46,811 bases of DNA, taken from contig NZ_JARXNQ010000006.1 of assembly GCF_029872055.1 (NCBI RefSeq), positions 12,675 through 59,485 of the forward strand, in the 5' to 3' direction. The position numbers and the translations under genes are program-made. Source of the DNA: Sulfurimonas sp. C5 (GTDB lineage Bacteria; Campylobacterota; Campylobacteria; Campylobacterales; Sulfurimonadaceae). The stretch's first letter is position 1, and each line of letters begins with the position of its first letter. Below, piece by piece: positions 33,407-41,228 of this stretch. A model generated the notes under the pieces. The model had not been told where the DNA came from, did no database searches, and saw only the letters and a program-made list of their open reading frames with translations.

Positions 33407-34620
33407 TAGTTGGCCTCCTTCTTTTCTTCATAACGAAGTTTAATCTCTTCATCACCGTCGATGAAAGCTTTAGTAATAGTACACCCTTCAACATTCTCTT
33501 TTGCAGGAAGTTCATATTGAAGAGGAAGCATGATTTTCTCAATAATTCCACGAAGACCTCTGGCACCTACACCTTTATCATCAGCTTCGTGTGCGATAGC
33601 TTCTAGTGCGTCTTCACTAAAATCAAGCTCAATACCGTCAAGTTCAAATAGAGCCTGATACTGTTTAATGATTGCATTCTTAGGCTCTTTAAGTACACGG
33701 ATAAGGTCTTCAATTGTAAGAGGATTCAGTGTTGCAATTACAGGAATACGTCCAATAAACTCAGGGATCAGACCAAAGTTGATTAAGTCTTTTGATTCTA
33801 TCTCTTTTTGTACAGTCTCTTCATCGCTAGATTTTAAAAATCCCATCTTTTTCGCTTTGAATTTTTTTCTACGCTCATCATCTCCGACTAGGCCGACAAA
33901 TGCACCACCACAAATGAAAAGTACATGAGTAGTATCAAACAGAATCGTTTCTGCCGAAGAGCTTTTACGGCTTCCTTTTACTGGTACGTAAACTTCTCCA
34001 CCTTCTAGGATTTTTAAAAGTCCCTGTTGTACACCCTCACCAGATACATCACGTCCGCTTGTCGCACTTTCACTTTTATTTGCAATTTTGTCAATCTCAT
34101 CAATATAGATGATCCCTTTTTGCGCACGTTCAATATCATAATCAGCAGATGCCAAAAGACGAGAAAGTATAGACTCAACATCCTCACCGACATATCCTGC
34201 TTCAGTCAGAGCAGTAGCATCAGCTACCGCAAAAGGTACATCCATAATTTTTGCTAAGGATTTTGCCAAAAGTGTTTTACCGCTTCCCGTTGGACCGACA
34301 AGTAAAATATTACTTTTTTCGATCTCTACGTTTTTAAAAGTCGGTTTGTCTATACGTTTATAGTGAGAATATAGAGCAACTGCAAGCACTTTTTTAGCAT
34401 CTTCTTGCCCAATTACATAATTGTCGAGATGCTCTTTGATCTGTGTAGGAATGCTTAGTCCCTTGCGAAACTCTGCTCTCTCTTTTTTGAGATGTTCTTT
34501 TCCTATAATATCTGAACAAGTATCTATACACTCATTACAAATATGTGCACCTTCAGCACTAAAAATTCTCTCTACTTCTTTGATCCCTTTACCACAAAAG
34601 CTACAAACTAAATCACTCAT
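33406..34620 (-). CDS. clpX: ClpX-type ATPase of the nifA operon
   Basis: Hexameric AAA+ unfoldase that feeds proteins to ClpP. The N-terminal zinc domain has Cys6, 9, 28 and 31 (CSFC, CNEC). Walker A is GPTGSGKT, Walker [10 protein letters not shown], pore loop GYVGED. The ClpP-docking loop appears as MGF, so ClpP contact is likely kept. The RKH substrate loop reads RKSSS, a change in a normally constant motif. In Azotobacter, a nif-linked ClpX2 controls NifB and NifEN levels. Here the gene overlaps the SIR2-like stop by 4 bases. Whether this is the only ClpX cannot be judged. Confidence 0.92.
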   Translation of the reverse strand: MSDLVCSFCGKGIKEVERIFSAEGAHICNECIDTCSDIIGKEHLKKERAEFRKGLSIPTQIKEHLDNYVIGQEDAKKVLAVALYSHYKRIDKPTFKNVEIEKSNILLVGPTGSGKTLLAKSLAKIMDVPFAVADATALTEAGYVGEDVESILSRLLASADYDIERAQKGIIYIDEIDKIANKSESATSGRDVSGEGVQQGLLKILEGGEVYVPVKGSRKSSSAETILFDTTHVLFICGGAFVGLVGDDERRKKFKAKKMGFLKSSDEETVQKEIESKDLINFGLIPEFIGRIPVIATLNPLTIEDLIRVLKEPKNAIIKQYQALFELDGIELDFSEDALEAIAHEADDKGVGARGLRGIIEKIMLPLQYELPAKENVEGCTITKAFIDGDEEIKLRYEEKKEAN

Positions 34621-35441
34621 GCTAGAGCCTTTAAAAAGTTGTCACAGTCTTGATTTACAACTTGTAAATTATGTGTGCTAACAAATTTGTTCTCTTTTTT
34701 TGTAAGTTCCTCTTTTGGAAGTACCACAAGTCCTTCATTGAGTCCCAATGTTGTTTCATGAGCAACCATTCTAAAAGTATCGCGTGAAAAATCAACACCT
34801 AGGAACAGGTATGATTTGTCTTTTTTGTACTCTTTTAAAAACGGTGGTAATGCATATCCGCCCATAGCTTCAGTAAGCCAGTCCACGAAATCCGCATCTG
34901 AAATGATAAAGTTCATTTGTGGTTTCATACATCCCATAGGCTTAAATAAAATCGGTAGAGAATCATTCAGTTCACTTTTATCAACAACCGTATACTCTTT
35001 TGTTTCCGGATCGTATTTATAAATGATAAATCTATCATAGTCAGCCGTAATACGTGAAACTCCAGTAATCATAAAGTGTTCTACATCTTCGTACACTTTA
35101 CATCCGCTGTCATCTACATTTGTATCGATCATATATTTTGGTTGGATTGTTTTTAAAAATTCATAAGTGAAAGGAAGGTCGTATTCTTTTGAAGCGTAAA
35201 TGTGGTTTGTCATCTGAACGATAAATTCTCGTCCTTTTCTTTGCTCCAAACTCATTGCCGCTCTAGAGTACTCATACATAAGTCTTGGACTCATAGCACG
35301 CCCGTTATTAAGTGCTAGTATCATACTGTCACTGTCATACGGCAACACTGAGCCATCTTTGGCTTTCGTGTTTGCAAACACTCCCATCCCGATAAAAGGG
35401 ACAAGCTCTCCATTTTGTAGTCTTTCTATTACATTATCCAT
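34617..35441 (-). CDS. SIR2-like protein in the nifA operon
   Basis: A 274-aa Rossmann-like SIR2 (SIR2_2 type) domain. The nucleotide loop is VPFIGMGVF (about residues 13-21). The expected TTN-D motif is IDTNVDD, and the late YLFLGVDFSRDTFRMVAHE matches the final fold motif. The catalytic HG of NAD hydrolases and deacylases reads KPMGC, so the His is replaced by Met. It may bind NAD or ADP-ribose without cleaving it. It overlaps both the Tpx-like gene (8 bases) and clpX (4 bases). This is not a defence context. Confidence 0.75.
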   Translation of the reverse strand: MDNVIERLQNGELVPFIGMGVFANTKAKDGSVLPYDSDSMILALNNGRAMSPRLMYEYSRAAMSLEQRKGREFIVQMTNHIYASKEYDLPFTYEFLKTIQPKYMIDTNVDDSGCKVYEDVEHFMITGVSRITADYDRFIIYKYDPETKEYTVVDKSELNDSLPILFKPMGCMKPQMNFIISDADFVDWLTEAMGGYALPPFLKEYKKDKSYLFLGVDFSRDTFRMVAHETTLGLNEGLVVLPKEELTKKENKFVSTHNLQVVNQDCDNFLKALA

Positions 35442-35973
35442 GACATCCTACTCCGGTGTAGCTAGTATAGGCTTTGTTTAACTCTACTCTCAATCTATCC
35501 AAGTCAAGTTCTTTTTCCAAATTACTCGGCATCTCAAGATAAAAAACAGCACCGTCTTTACTTATTAAAAATAAAGACTTCGTTAACTCGCCTTCTAAAC
35601 TTCCACTTACAAGTTTTGTACCGTACATAGATCCGAACTCTTCTTCAGCGTCAAAAACTAGTTCAAATTTTTTCAGTCTGTTTTTTAAAACTACTTGACT
35701 TTCATCCTCTTTGGCAAAGATTAAATAACAATGAATAGGCACTTGAATATGATCCATTAATTCATCTATTTTTAAAATTTCATTAACAAAGCTTTCTGAA
35801 GTAGAGGGAAAAGAGATCAAAAGAGTCATCGATTTATCCGGATGGCTTCTTCTGATCTCTTTGGACTCCCCTTTGAGATCAGAAACTTCAATGTTCTCAG
35901 CCATATAGCCGATATCAATAAAATCTTCACACAGTTCTAAACTTTCATCTTTGTAAAGTATATTAGAGTCCAT
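35434..35973 (-). CDS. Tpx-like thioredoxin-fold protein without peroxidatic Cys (copy 2)
   Basis: A 179-aa relative of thiol peroxidase. TLLISFPSTSESFVNEI aligns with the active-site strand, where Tpx has FPSIDTPVC; Cys is replaced by Val. The C-terminal part SLFLISKDGAVFYLEMP keeps the fold. Remaining Cys residues are at the N-terminus (LELCEDF), in IHCYLIF and at the extreme C-terminus (GVGCHG). The gene overlaps nifA by 11 bases. With copy 1 (22486-22983) it makes a family of two non-peroxidase Tpx proteins, each heading a chain of genes ending in an AAA+ protein. Confidence 0.7.
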   Translation of the reverse strand: MDSNILYKDESLELCEDFIDIGYMAENIEVSDLKGESKEIRRSHPDKSMTLLISFPSTSESFVNEILKIDELMDHIQVPIHCYLIFAKEDESQVVLKNRLKKFELVFDAEEEFGSMYGTKLVSGSLEGELTKSLFLISKDGAVFYLEMPSNLEKELDLDRLRVELNKAYTSYTGVGCHG

Positions 35974-37492
35974 ATTTTTTCACCTTATATCCAATTTGTC
36001 TTTGTGTAATTCCTAAACTTTTTGCCGCTTCAGCCTGATTACCGTCACTTTTTTCAAGTGCACGTATAACTGCATCTTTTTCAAGATCTTCTAAAGTCAT
36101 GTTTTGATCAAGCACTTCGTGAGCATGTTTTTCATTTTCTATTAAGTACTCATTTTTCAGTGCCGGAAGCAGTAATGTCATATCACTTGCTGTAATTCCG
36201 TCTTCATTCCCCATAAGTACAATACGCTCAATAGTATTTTCAAGTTCACGGACATTTCCCGGCCAAGGATAAGACATAAGTTTATCCATCGCTTCATCCG
36301 TAATTTTTACTATTTTTTTATGGTTTTTCATAGAACGTTCTAAGAAAAAGTTTACCAATAACTTAATATCCTCACCACGTTCACGAAGTGGTGGCAGATC
36401 AATTGGAATTACATTTAAACGGTAGTAAAGATCCTCTCTAAACTCACCATCTTTTACCATCTGCTCTAGATCCCTGTTTGTTGCAGCGACCAGACGAACG
36501 TTTACGCGAATAGTTTTACTTCCGCCAACACGCTCAAACTCTCTCTCTTGTAAAACACGTAAAAGTTTTACCTGAGCAGAGGCAGAAATATCTCCTATCT
36601 CGTCTAGGAAAAGTGTCCCGCCGTCCGCAAGTTCAAAACGACCTTTACGTGTCTCTTTTGCGTCGGTAAAAGCACCTTTTTCATGCCCAAAAAGTTCACT
36701 TTCTAAAAGAGTGTCTGTAATTGCCGCACAATTGAGCTTAATAAACGGTTCTTCATTTCTTTTTGAACGTTTATGAATTGCAGCAGCGACTAACTCTTTA
36801 CCCGTTCCTGTTTCACCACGAACTAAAACAGTTACATCACTTTGTGCAATTCTCTCAATCACTTGATAAACAGTTTGCATTTTAGGGCTTTCACCTATAA
36901 TGTCACCAAAATTGTGTACCTTTGAATCCCATTCCATTTTATAATAAAGTTTTAACTCCTTAAGCCTTTCCTTCTCTTTCTCCACAAAATCATTCGAGCT
37001 GATATATTGTGCAAATAAAGAACTAATAATTGTGAGTATTCTCACCGTCTCTTCAAAATCAATTTGTGTGTCTTTTGTTAGGTTAGCCCCAATTACTCCG
37101 ACAACATCTTTACCTGCAATCATAGGTACTGCAATATATGAAATCGTATGATTTGTTTTATTACCAGATTTATTGAGAAATAAAATATCGTTATGGATAT
37201 TCTCAATAACTACAGGCTCCATACTTTTTGCTGCAAGACCCGTAGCACCCTCTCCTAGTTTATACTCAGAGTTTACTTTTTGAAATTTGCTAAAACCTAA
37301 AGATGCAAAAACATTTAAAGTCTCATCCTCTAGTTTATAGATTACACAATTTTCCAATTGCAGAGAGTTTTTCAATGCTTGTAAACTTTTCTCTAAAGAT
37401 TTTTGAATATCTCTTGAATCAGATATTAATGCCGCAATATCATATAAAACCAACAGCTCTTTATGAGTTAAACAATGATCGCAAGTTATCAT
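35963..37492 (-). CDS. nifA: Nitrogen fixation sigma54 activator NifA
   Basis: Activates nif promoters with RpoN. Domains: GAF (about 20-165), AAA+ (about 195-425) with Walker A GETGTGKE (226-233) and Walker B TLFLDE, and a Fis-type HTH (485-507). The sigma54-contacting loop is GAFTDA (273-278), not the usual GAFTGA. The inter-domain linker (about 440-470) has no Cys, so the oxygen-sensing Cys motif of rhizobial NifA is absent, and no nifL is seen. Cys4 and Cys7 (CDHC) may bind metal. A TATAAT box at 37523-37528 may give its own promoter, besides read-through from nifT. Confidence 0.95.
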   Translation of the reverse strand: MITCDHCLTHKELLVLYDIAALISDSRDIQKSLEKSLQALKNSLQLENCVIYKLEDETLNVFASLGFSKFQKVNSEYKLGEGATGLAAKSMEPVVIENIHNDILFLNKSGNKTNHTISYIAVPMIAGKDVVGVIGANLTKDTQIDFEETVRILTIISSLFAQYISSNDFVEKEKERLKELKLYYKMEWDSKVHNFGDIIGESPKMQTVYQVIERIAQSDVTVLVRGETGTGKELVAAAIHKRSKRNEEPFIKLNCAAITDTLLESELFGHEKGAFTDAKETRKGRFELADGGTLFLDEIGDISASAQVKLLRVLQEREFERVGGSKTIRVNVRLVAATNRDLEQMVKDGEFREDLYYRLNVIPIDLPPLRERGEDIKLLVNFFLERSMKNHKKIVKITDEAMDKLMSYPWPGNVRELENTIERIVLMGNEDGITASDMTLLLPALKNEYLIENEKHAHEVLDQNMTLEDLEKDAVIRALEKSDGNQAEAAKSLGITQRQIGYKVKKYGL

Positions 37493-37573
37493 AATTATTT
37501 CTTCTTTTTATTTTTTATATAAATTATATAACTATTTGAATATTTTTTATGATGTTTTATGTATAACTTTTAA

Positions 37574-37783
37574 TCAGTCAGCCAGCTTCTTGCAGACTTC
37601 CTCTTTTGGCAGGTTTTTAGGACCTGGTTGAATCCACCAAGTTTCACCATTACTAAGCTCTACTTCTCCACCCCATTTTTCATCAGTGTTAAACTCTAAA
37701 GACTCTATAGTTTCTTCCATATCTTTTTTTGCAATGTAGAAAAAAATCTCTCCATCATTTTCTCTTAACATAACTTTTGCCAT
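37574..37783 (-). CDS. nifT: NifT/FixU family protein
   Basis: A 69-aa protein with the family outline: MAKVMLRENDGEIFFYIAKKDMEE at the N-terminus, KWGGEVELSNGETWWI in the middle and LPKEEV near the end. NifT is conserved in nif operons but its function is not established. It lies 3 bases after the flavoprotein gene. No terminator is seen before nifA, 81 bases on. Confidence 0.9.
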   Translation of the reverse strand: MAKVMLRENDGEIFFYIAKKDMEETIESLEFNTDEKWGGEVELSNGETWWIQPGPKNLPKEEVCKKLAD

Positions 37784-37786
37784 TTT

Positions 37787-39427
37787 TTATCCTTTAATTA
37801 AATTTCGTATCCATTTGATGAGCCCTTTGTCTTCATAACGCACATCAAAAAACCCTTTTTTAGGTTCGCTCACCAAGATAGATTTTTGTAAAGTAATATC
37901 ATCTTTTTTATAGTCATCTCTGTGATGAGCACCCCGACTCTCTTTTCTAAACATAGCCGATAAAACAACTGCTTCTGCAACCTCCAAGGCATTTCTAAGT
38001 TCTAAAATTGAAATAAGTTCAACATTATTTGCCCTGCCTTTATCGATACAATGTAGTGTGATAGCTTCTTTACGAAGATATTTTAAATAATCAAACAATT
38101 TTTGTAGCCCATCTTCATCTCTATGAATACCTGCATATTTAAACATTGCTTCACCCATGGATACTCTCATGGCATTAAAATTCTTTGAACTGTCCATATC
38201 GAAGATCCAATCTATAAGTTTTTGATCTTTTATTACCAAATTGTAGTCTATCGGCAAGAAGTCTCTGTTTTGTGAGCAAGCAAGTGCATTTTTACCTGCT
38301 AATTCACCGAAAACAGCACCTTCAAGTAAAGAATTTCCTCCTAAACGATTGGCTCCGTGAATACCTTCAGCTGCACATTCACCACATACAAACAGTCCTT
38401 TTATAGAAGTTTTAGTCATATTGGATTCTATACCGCCCATCGAATAGTGAGCAACGGGACGGATCTCTAAAGGCTCTTGTGTTACATCTATTCCTGCTTG
38501 GTTATATGCAGCTTTGTACAGACTTGGCAGTCTTGTCTCAATTAACTCTTTTGGCAGATGACGCAGATCTATGTACACTTTGTGTCCGGCTTCAATTTGT
38601 CTTGATATTGCTGAACTCACAACGTTACGTCGTTCAAGTTCATTCACAAAACGTTCACCTTTTTCATTGATCAGATATCCACCTTCACCGCGTGCCGCTT
38701 CACTTACCAAATAAGATGTTTTATGCAGACCTGTCGGATGAAATTGAACAAATTCCATATCTTTTAAATTGAGTCCGGCTCTTAGAGCAAGTGCCAACAT
38801 ATCACCTGCATAATCTTGCGCATTTGTCGTATGCCCTCTATAGATCCCTGCGTATCCCCCACCAGCTAAAACAACCGATTTTGCAGGGTAAACCATTAAA
38901 GAGGAATCTGATCTTCTTAATGCTACGACACCGCTGACACGATTGTTCAGGTGTGTTAAGTTCATAACAAAATTATTTACTAGAAACGTCACTCCCACAC
39001 TTTTGGCTTTTTTTATCAGTGCCTGTGTTATTGCAGCACCAGTTTTATCACCTACAAAACAAGTTCTTTGCGTCCTGCCGCCTCCAAAACTTCTTTGTGC
39101 AATCTTGCCGTTTTCATCTTTGTCAAATGCAACACCGAAATCAACCAGTTTCTCGATTATATGAGGTGCACGTTCACACATATATGTAATCGCTTTTCTT
39201 TTTTCAATCCCAAAACATGCACGCATTGTATCGACTACGTGAAAGCGAATTCCATCTTTATCATTCGGATCTAAAACGGCATTAATACCACCACTTGCGA
39301 TGGAAGAATTTGATTTAAACAGATTCCCTTTTGTTATTAGAGCTACTTTGTTGTTGTTTGTTTTTGCTTCAATAGCCGCCATAAGTCCGGCTACACCGCC
39401 GCCTACTACAATTACATCATATAACAT
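37787..39427 (-). CDS. NadB/FrdA-like flavoprotein in the nif cluster
   Basis: A 546-aa FAD enzyme of the succinate dehydrogenase/L-aspartate oxidase group. FAD binding at YDVIVVGGGVAGLMAAIEA; substrate-site motifs HPTGLHKTSYLVSEAARGEGG and IRPVAHYSMGGI; C-terminal ESRGAHHRDDY with the catalytic-type Arg. No iron-sulfur subunit or membrane anchor is nearby, so it is more like a soluble NadB or fumarate reductase. Between AKR and nifT it may feed electrons or supply redox balance during nitrogen fixation. Substrate not fixed by sequence. Confidence 0.85.
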   Translation of the reverse strand: MLYDVIVVGGGVAGLMAAIEAKTNNNKVALITKGNLFKSNSSIASGGINAVLDPNDKDGIRFHVVDTMRACFGIEKRKAITYMCERAPHIIEKLVDFGVAFDKDENGKIAQRSFGGGRTQRTCFVGDKTGAAITQALIKKAKSVGVTFLVNNFVMNLTHLNNRVSGVVALRRSDSSLMVYPAKSVVLAGGGYAGIYRGHTTNAQDYAGDMLALALRAGLNLKDMEFVQFHPTGLHKTSYLVSEAARGEGGYLINEKGERFVNELERRNVVSSAISRQIEAGHKVYIDLRHLPKELIETRLPSLYKAAYNQAGIDVTQEPLEIRPVAHYSMGGIESNMTKTSIKGLFVCGECAAEGIHGANRLGGNSLLEGAVFGELAGKNALACSQNRDFLPIDYNLVIKDQKLIDWIFDMDSSKNFNAMRVSMGEAMFKYAGIHRDEDGLQKLFDYLKYLRKEAITLHCIDKGRANNVELISILELRNALEVAEAVVLSAMFRKESRGAHHRDDYKKDDITLQKSILVSEPKKGFFDVRYEDKGLIKWIRNLIKG

Positions 39428-39429
39428 GC

Positions 39430-40539
39430 TTATAACCTGTAGAGTAGATCATATTTTGTACGAGGAACTGCTCTTACTTTTGAAATCTCACAATTTTCTC
39501 TAATATTTACAGGTACTTTCGAACCAAACAGGGAAGTAACGATTCCCGGAGTTGAACGAACAAACTGAAGTGCAAGCTGAATATCATTTTTTAAAGTCAT
39601 AGAATTGTCTAACACTACACCTGTCTCGGCAGAAAATGACTTTTTAAACAGATTCATCTGTAATAGTGAAGATGAACTGATAACTCCAATACCTAAATTA
39701 TGTGCTGCATTTATCACCGAACAAGCTACACCGTCTACTTTTTGTGTCTCTGCCGTATAGGCAGTTGTTTTTCCCATATTAAACGGTAGTTGGATATACT
39801 TAAATCTGTGTCCCATGCCACCGACTTTAATAGCACACTCGACAAGTTTTTCCAAACTAATTAGCTCACTTGAATTTTCCGATGTAAATCCGTTCCAAAC
39901 GGCTACACCGTAACTTTGAATAAGTCCGAGATCAGCAAGTTTTTCAAAACGTTCAAATACTTTTTCTATCTGTTTGTAAAAAGCTTTATGCCCTAAACGA
40001 AGTAACTGCATTTCAGGATTATGAAGGTAATAAATATCAAGAGAGTCTACACCTAAATTTTTTAGACTTTTTCTACAACTAGCTTCAAGATAATCAGGTG
40101 TTATGCAGTGTTGGTCTAGTTCTATATCGTCTTTTGTTGCAAGACCAGCCTCAATAATGTTTTCTGCAATCCAAGTATAAGGATTTTCAGGAAAAGGATA
40201 TTCAAGCTCTATAAAACCGCCTTTTGAAGCTATTATCAACTCTTCACGTTTTACTTCACCCTCTGCAATAAGTTCTGCCAAGGCTTCACCTATCTCTTTT
40301 TCACTTTGGCCATAACGGTAGTTACTTGCAGTATCAATAACATTGATCCCTTGTCTTATTGCTTCTTTAACAGCCTCAATATAGTGAAAAACATAATTTT
40401 CCTCTTTATAAGGTTCTTTTACAAAAGTCCCCAAACCCAGTTTTGAAAAAATCAGATTATTGTGTTTAATATAAAAATCTTTGTATTGAGAAAATTTTTT
40501 GGCAAAATTATATGTATCTTCCAGTGTAGCGTGACTCAT
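39430..40539 (-). CDS. Aldo/keto reductase
   Basis: A 369-aa NAD(P)H-dependent reductase of the AKR superfamily. Conserved elements are DTASNYRYGQSEKEIGEAL (catalytic Asp and Tyr), the Lys strand IIASKGGF and the His of YYLHNPEM. At 369 aa it is longer than common 320-aa AKRs, with an N-terminal extension and an insert. Its ATG overlaps the stop of the 31-aa peptide gene by one base. It is 2 bases ahead of the flavoprotein, and the two may act on related substrates. Confidence 0.88.
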   Translation of the reverse strand: MSHATLEDTYNFAKKFSQYKDFYIKHNNLIFSKLGLGTFVKEPYKEENYVFHYIEAVKEAIRQGINVIDTASNYRYGQSEKEIGEALAELIAEGEVKREELIIASKGGFIELEYPFPENPYTWIAENIIEAGLATKDDIELDQHCITPDYLEASCRKSLKNLGVDSLDIYYLHNPEMQLLRLGHKAFYKQIEKVFERFEKLADLGLIQSYGVAVWNGFTSENSSELISLEKLVECAIKVGGMGHRFKYIQLPFNMGKTTAYTAETQKVDGVACSVINAAHNLGIGVISSSSLLQMNLFKKSFSAETGVVLDNSMTLKNDIQLALQFVRSTPGIVTSLFGSKVPVNIRENCEISKVRAVPRTKYDLLYRL

Positions 40540-40634
40540 TAGTTACTCTTTGTCTTTGCAGCTACTCTTTGAACATATAATCCAATTCCCACAGCGTAAG
40601 TCAGCATAGTTAATCCTAAAATTATATATTCCAT
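40539..40634 (-). CDS. 31-aa single-pass membrane peptide
   Basis: A short gene not previously marked here. It begins ATG at 40634 with a strong ribosome-binding site (GAGGAA, 6 bases upstream). It encodes 31 residues: an N-terminal MEY, a hydrophobic helix IILGLTMLTYAVGIGLYV, then a basic tail QRVAAKTKSN. The stop codon overlaps the aldo/keto reductase start as TAATG. The predicted transcription start of the nif-type promoter lies about 20 bases before it, so it is the first gene of the operon. Function unknown. Confidence 0.8.
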   Translation of the reverse strand: MEYIILGLTMLTYAVGIGLYVQRVAAKTKSN

Positions 40635-40666
40635 AAGAGATTCCTCATAATTTTTACATTATCTAT

Positions 40667-40680
40667 TCAAAAAGTGTTCC
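40667..40680 (-). promoter_or_regulatory. Sigma54-like promoter of the 31-aa/AKR/flavoprotein/nifT operon
   Basis: On the minus strand GGAACACTTTTTGAATAG, GG-N10-GA. It matches the ferredoxin promoter at 15 of 18 positions or better. Predicted start about 40655. Confidence 0.7.
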
Positions 40681-40703
40681 TTTGAGAAATATCTAGAAAA
40701 AAT

Positions 40704-41123
40704 TTATTTTGCCAACATGACATCTGTAGCTTTAATTATCGCACTCACAGCATCTCCGCAGTGCAACTCTAAAGTCCTTGTCGATATTTTTGTAATCACC
40801 GAAACAATTTTGTCACTAGCCCCTATTTCGATTTCTATTTCTGCCGTCACTGTGCCTTCATTGATATTACTTATAGTGCCTTGGAATTTATTTCTAGCAC
40901 TGATATTCAGAGTTATATCTGTTGTAATAAGCGTAGAACTTGATTTAAAAAATGCAAGTACTTTATCACCTATTTGCAGATTCAAGTCTTCAACTGCAGT
41001 GTTTGTAATAACACTTACCAGGGTATAGCCGCTTTTTAGTTTTATATACACAGACGAATTTATCATCCCCTTATCTAGATATTCCACAATACCGTGTAAT
41101 TGATTTCTGGCACTCAGTTTCAT
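40704..41123 (-). CDS. Di-Mop (TOBE) molybdate-binding protein
   Basis: A 139-aa protein made of two Mop/TOBE repeats. Repeat 1 starts MKLSARNQLHGIVEYL; repeat 2 starts LNISARNKFQGTISNI (about residue 72). Such molbindins of the ModG type bind several molybdate ions and act as a cytoplasmic store. It fits the need of NifDK for molybdenum. It stands alone after the nifK terminator; its promoter shows a TATAAA-like box but no nif-type GG-N10 element. Confidence 0.9.
   Translation of the reverse strand: MKLSARNQLHGIVEYLDKGMINSSVYIKLKSGYTLVSVITNTAVEDLNLQIGDKVLAFFKSSSTLITTDITLNISARNKFQGTISNINEGTVTAEIEIEIGASDKIVSVITKISTRTLELHCGDAVSAIIKATDVMLAK
40791..40806. promoter_or_regulatory. Possible NifA upstream activator site
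   Basis: TGTAATCACCGAAACA fits the NifA consensus TGT-N10-ACA exactly. It lies inside the di-Mop gene, about 111 bases before the GG of the 31-aa/AKR promoter, a normal distance. One exact match could be chance. Confidence 0.45.
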
Positions 41124-41177
41124 ATTAAGCCTTTTTATTTTCTTTATATCTTTTTTGATACAATGGTGGATTAAAAA

Positions 41178-41205
41178 AAAACTAGAGAGAAACCTCTCTA
41201 GTTTT
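41178..41205 (-). terminator. Rho-independent terminator of nifHDK
   Basis: AAAACTAGAGAG (41178-41189), loop AAAC, CTCTCTAGTTTT (41194-41205): a perfect 12-bp stem. On the minus strand it is followed by a run of eight or more U, 23 bases after nifK. Confidence 0.9.
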
Positions 41206-41228
41206 GGAGAATAAATGAATTTTTTTAA

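Noticed and set aside
34617-35441. SIR2-like gene as an anti-phage defence protein (Thoeris or DSR type)
   Set aside because: It overlaps nif-operon genes, lacks the catalytic His and has no defence partner.
40539-40634. 31-aa peptide as CydX- or CcoQ-like oxidase subunit
   Set aside because: Similar size and one helix, but no oxidase genes nearby and no recognisable signature.
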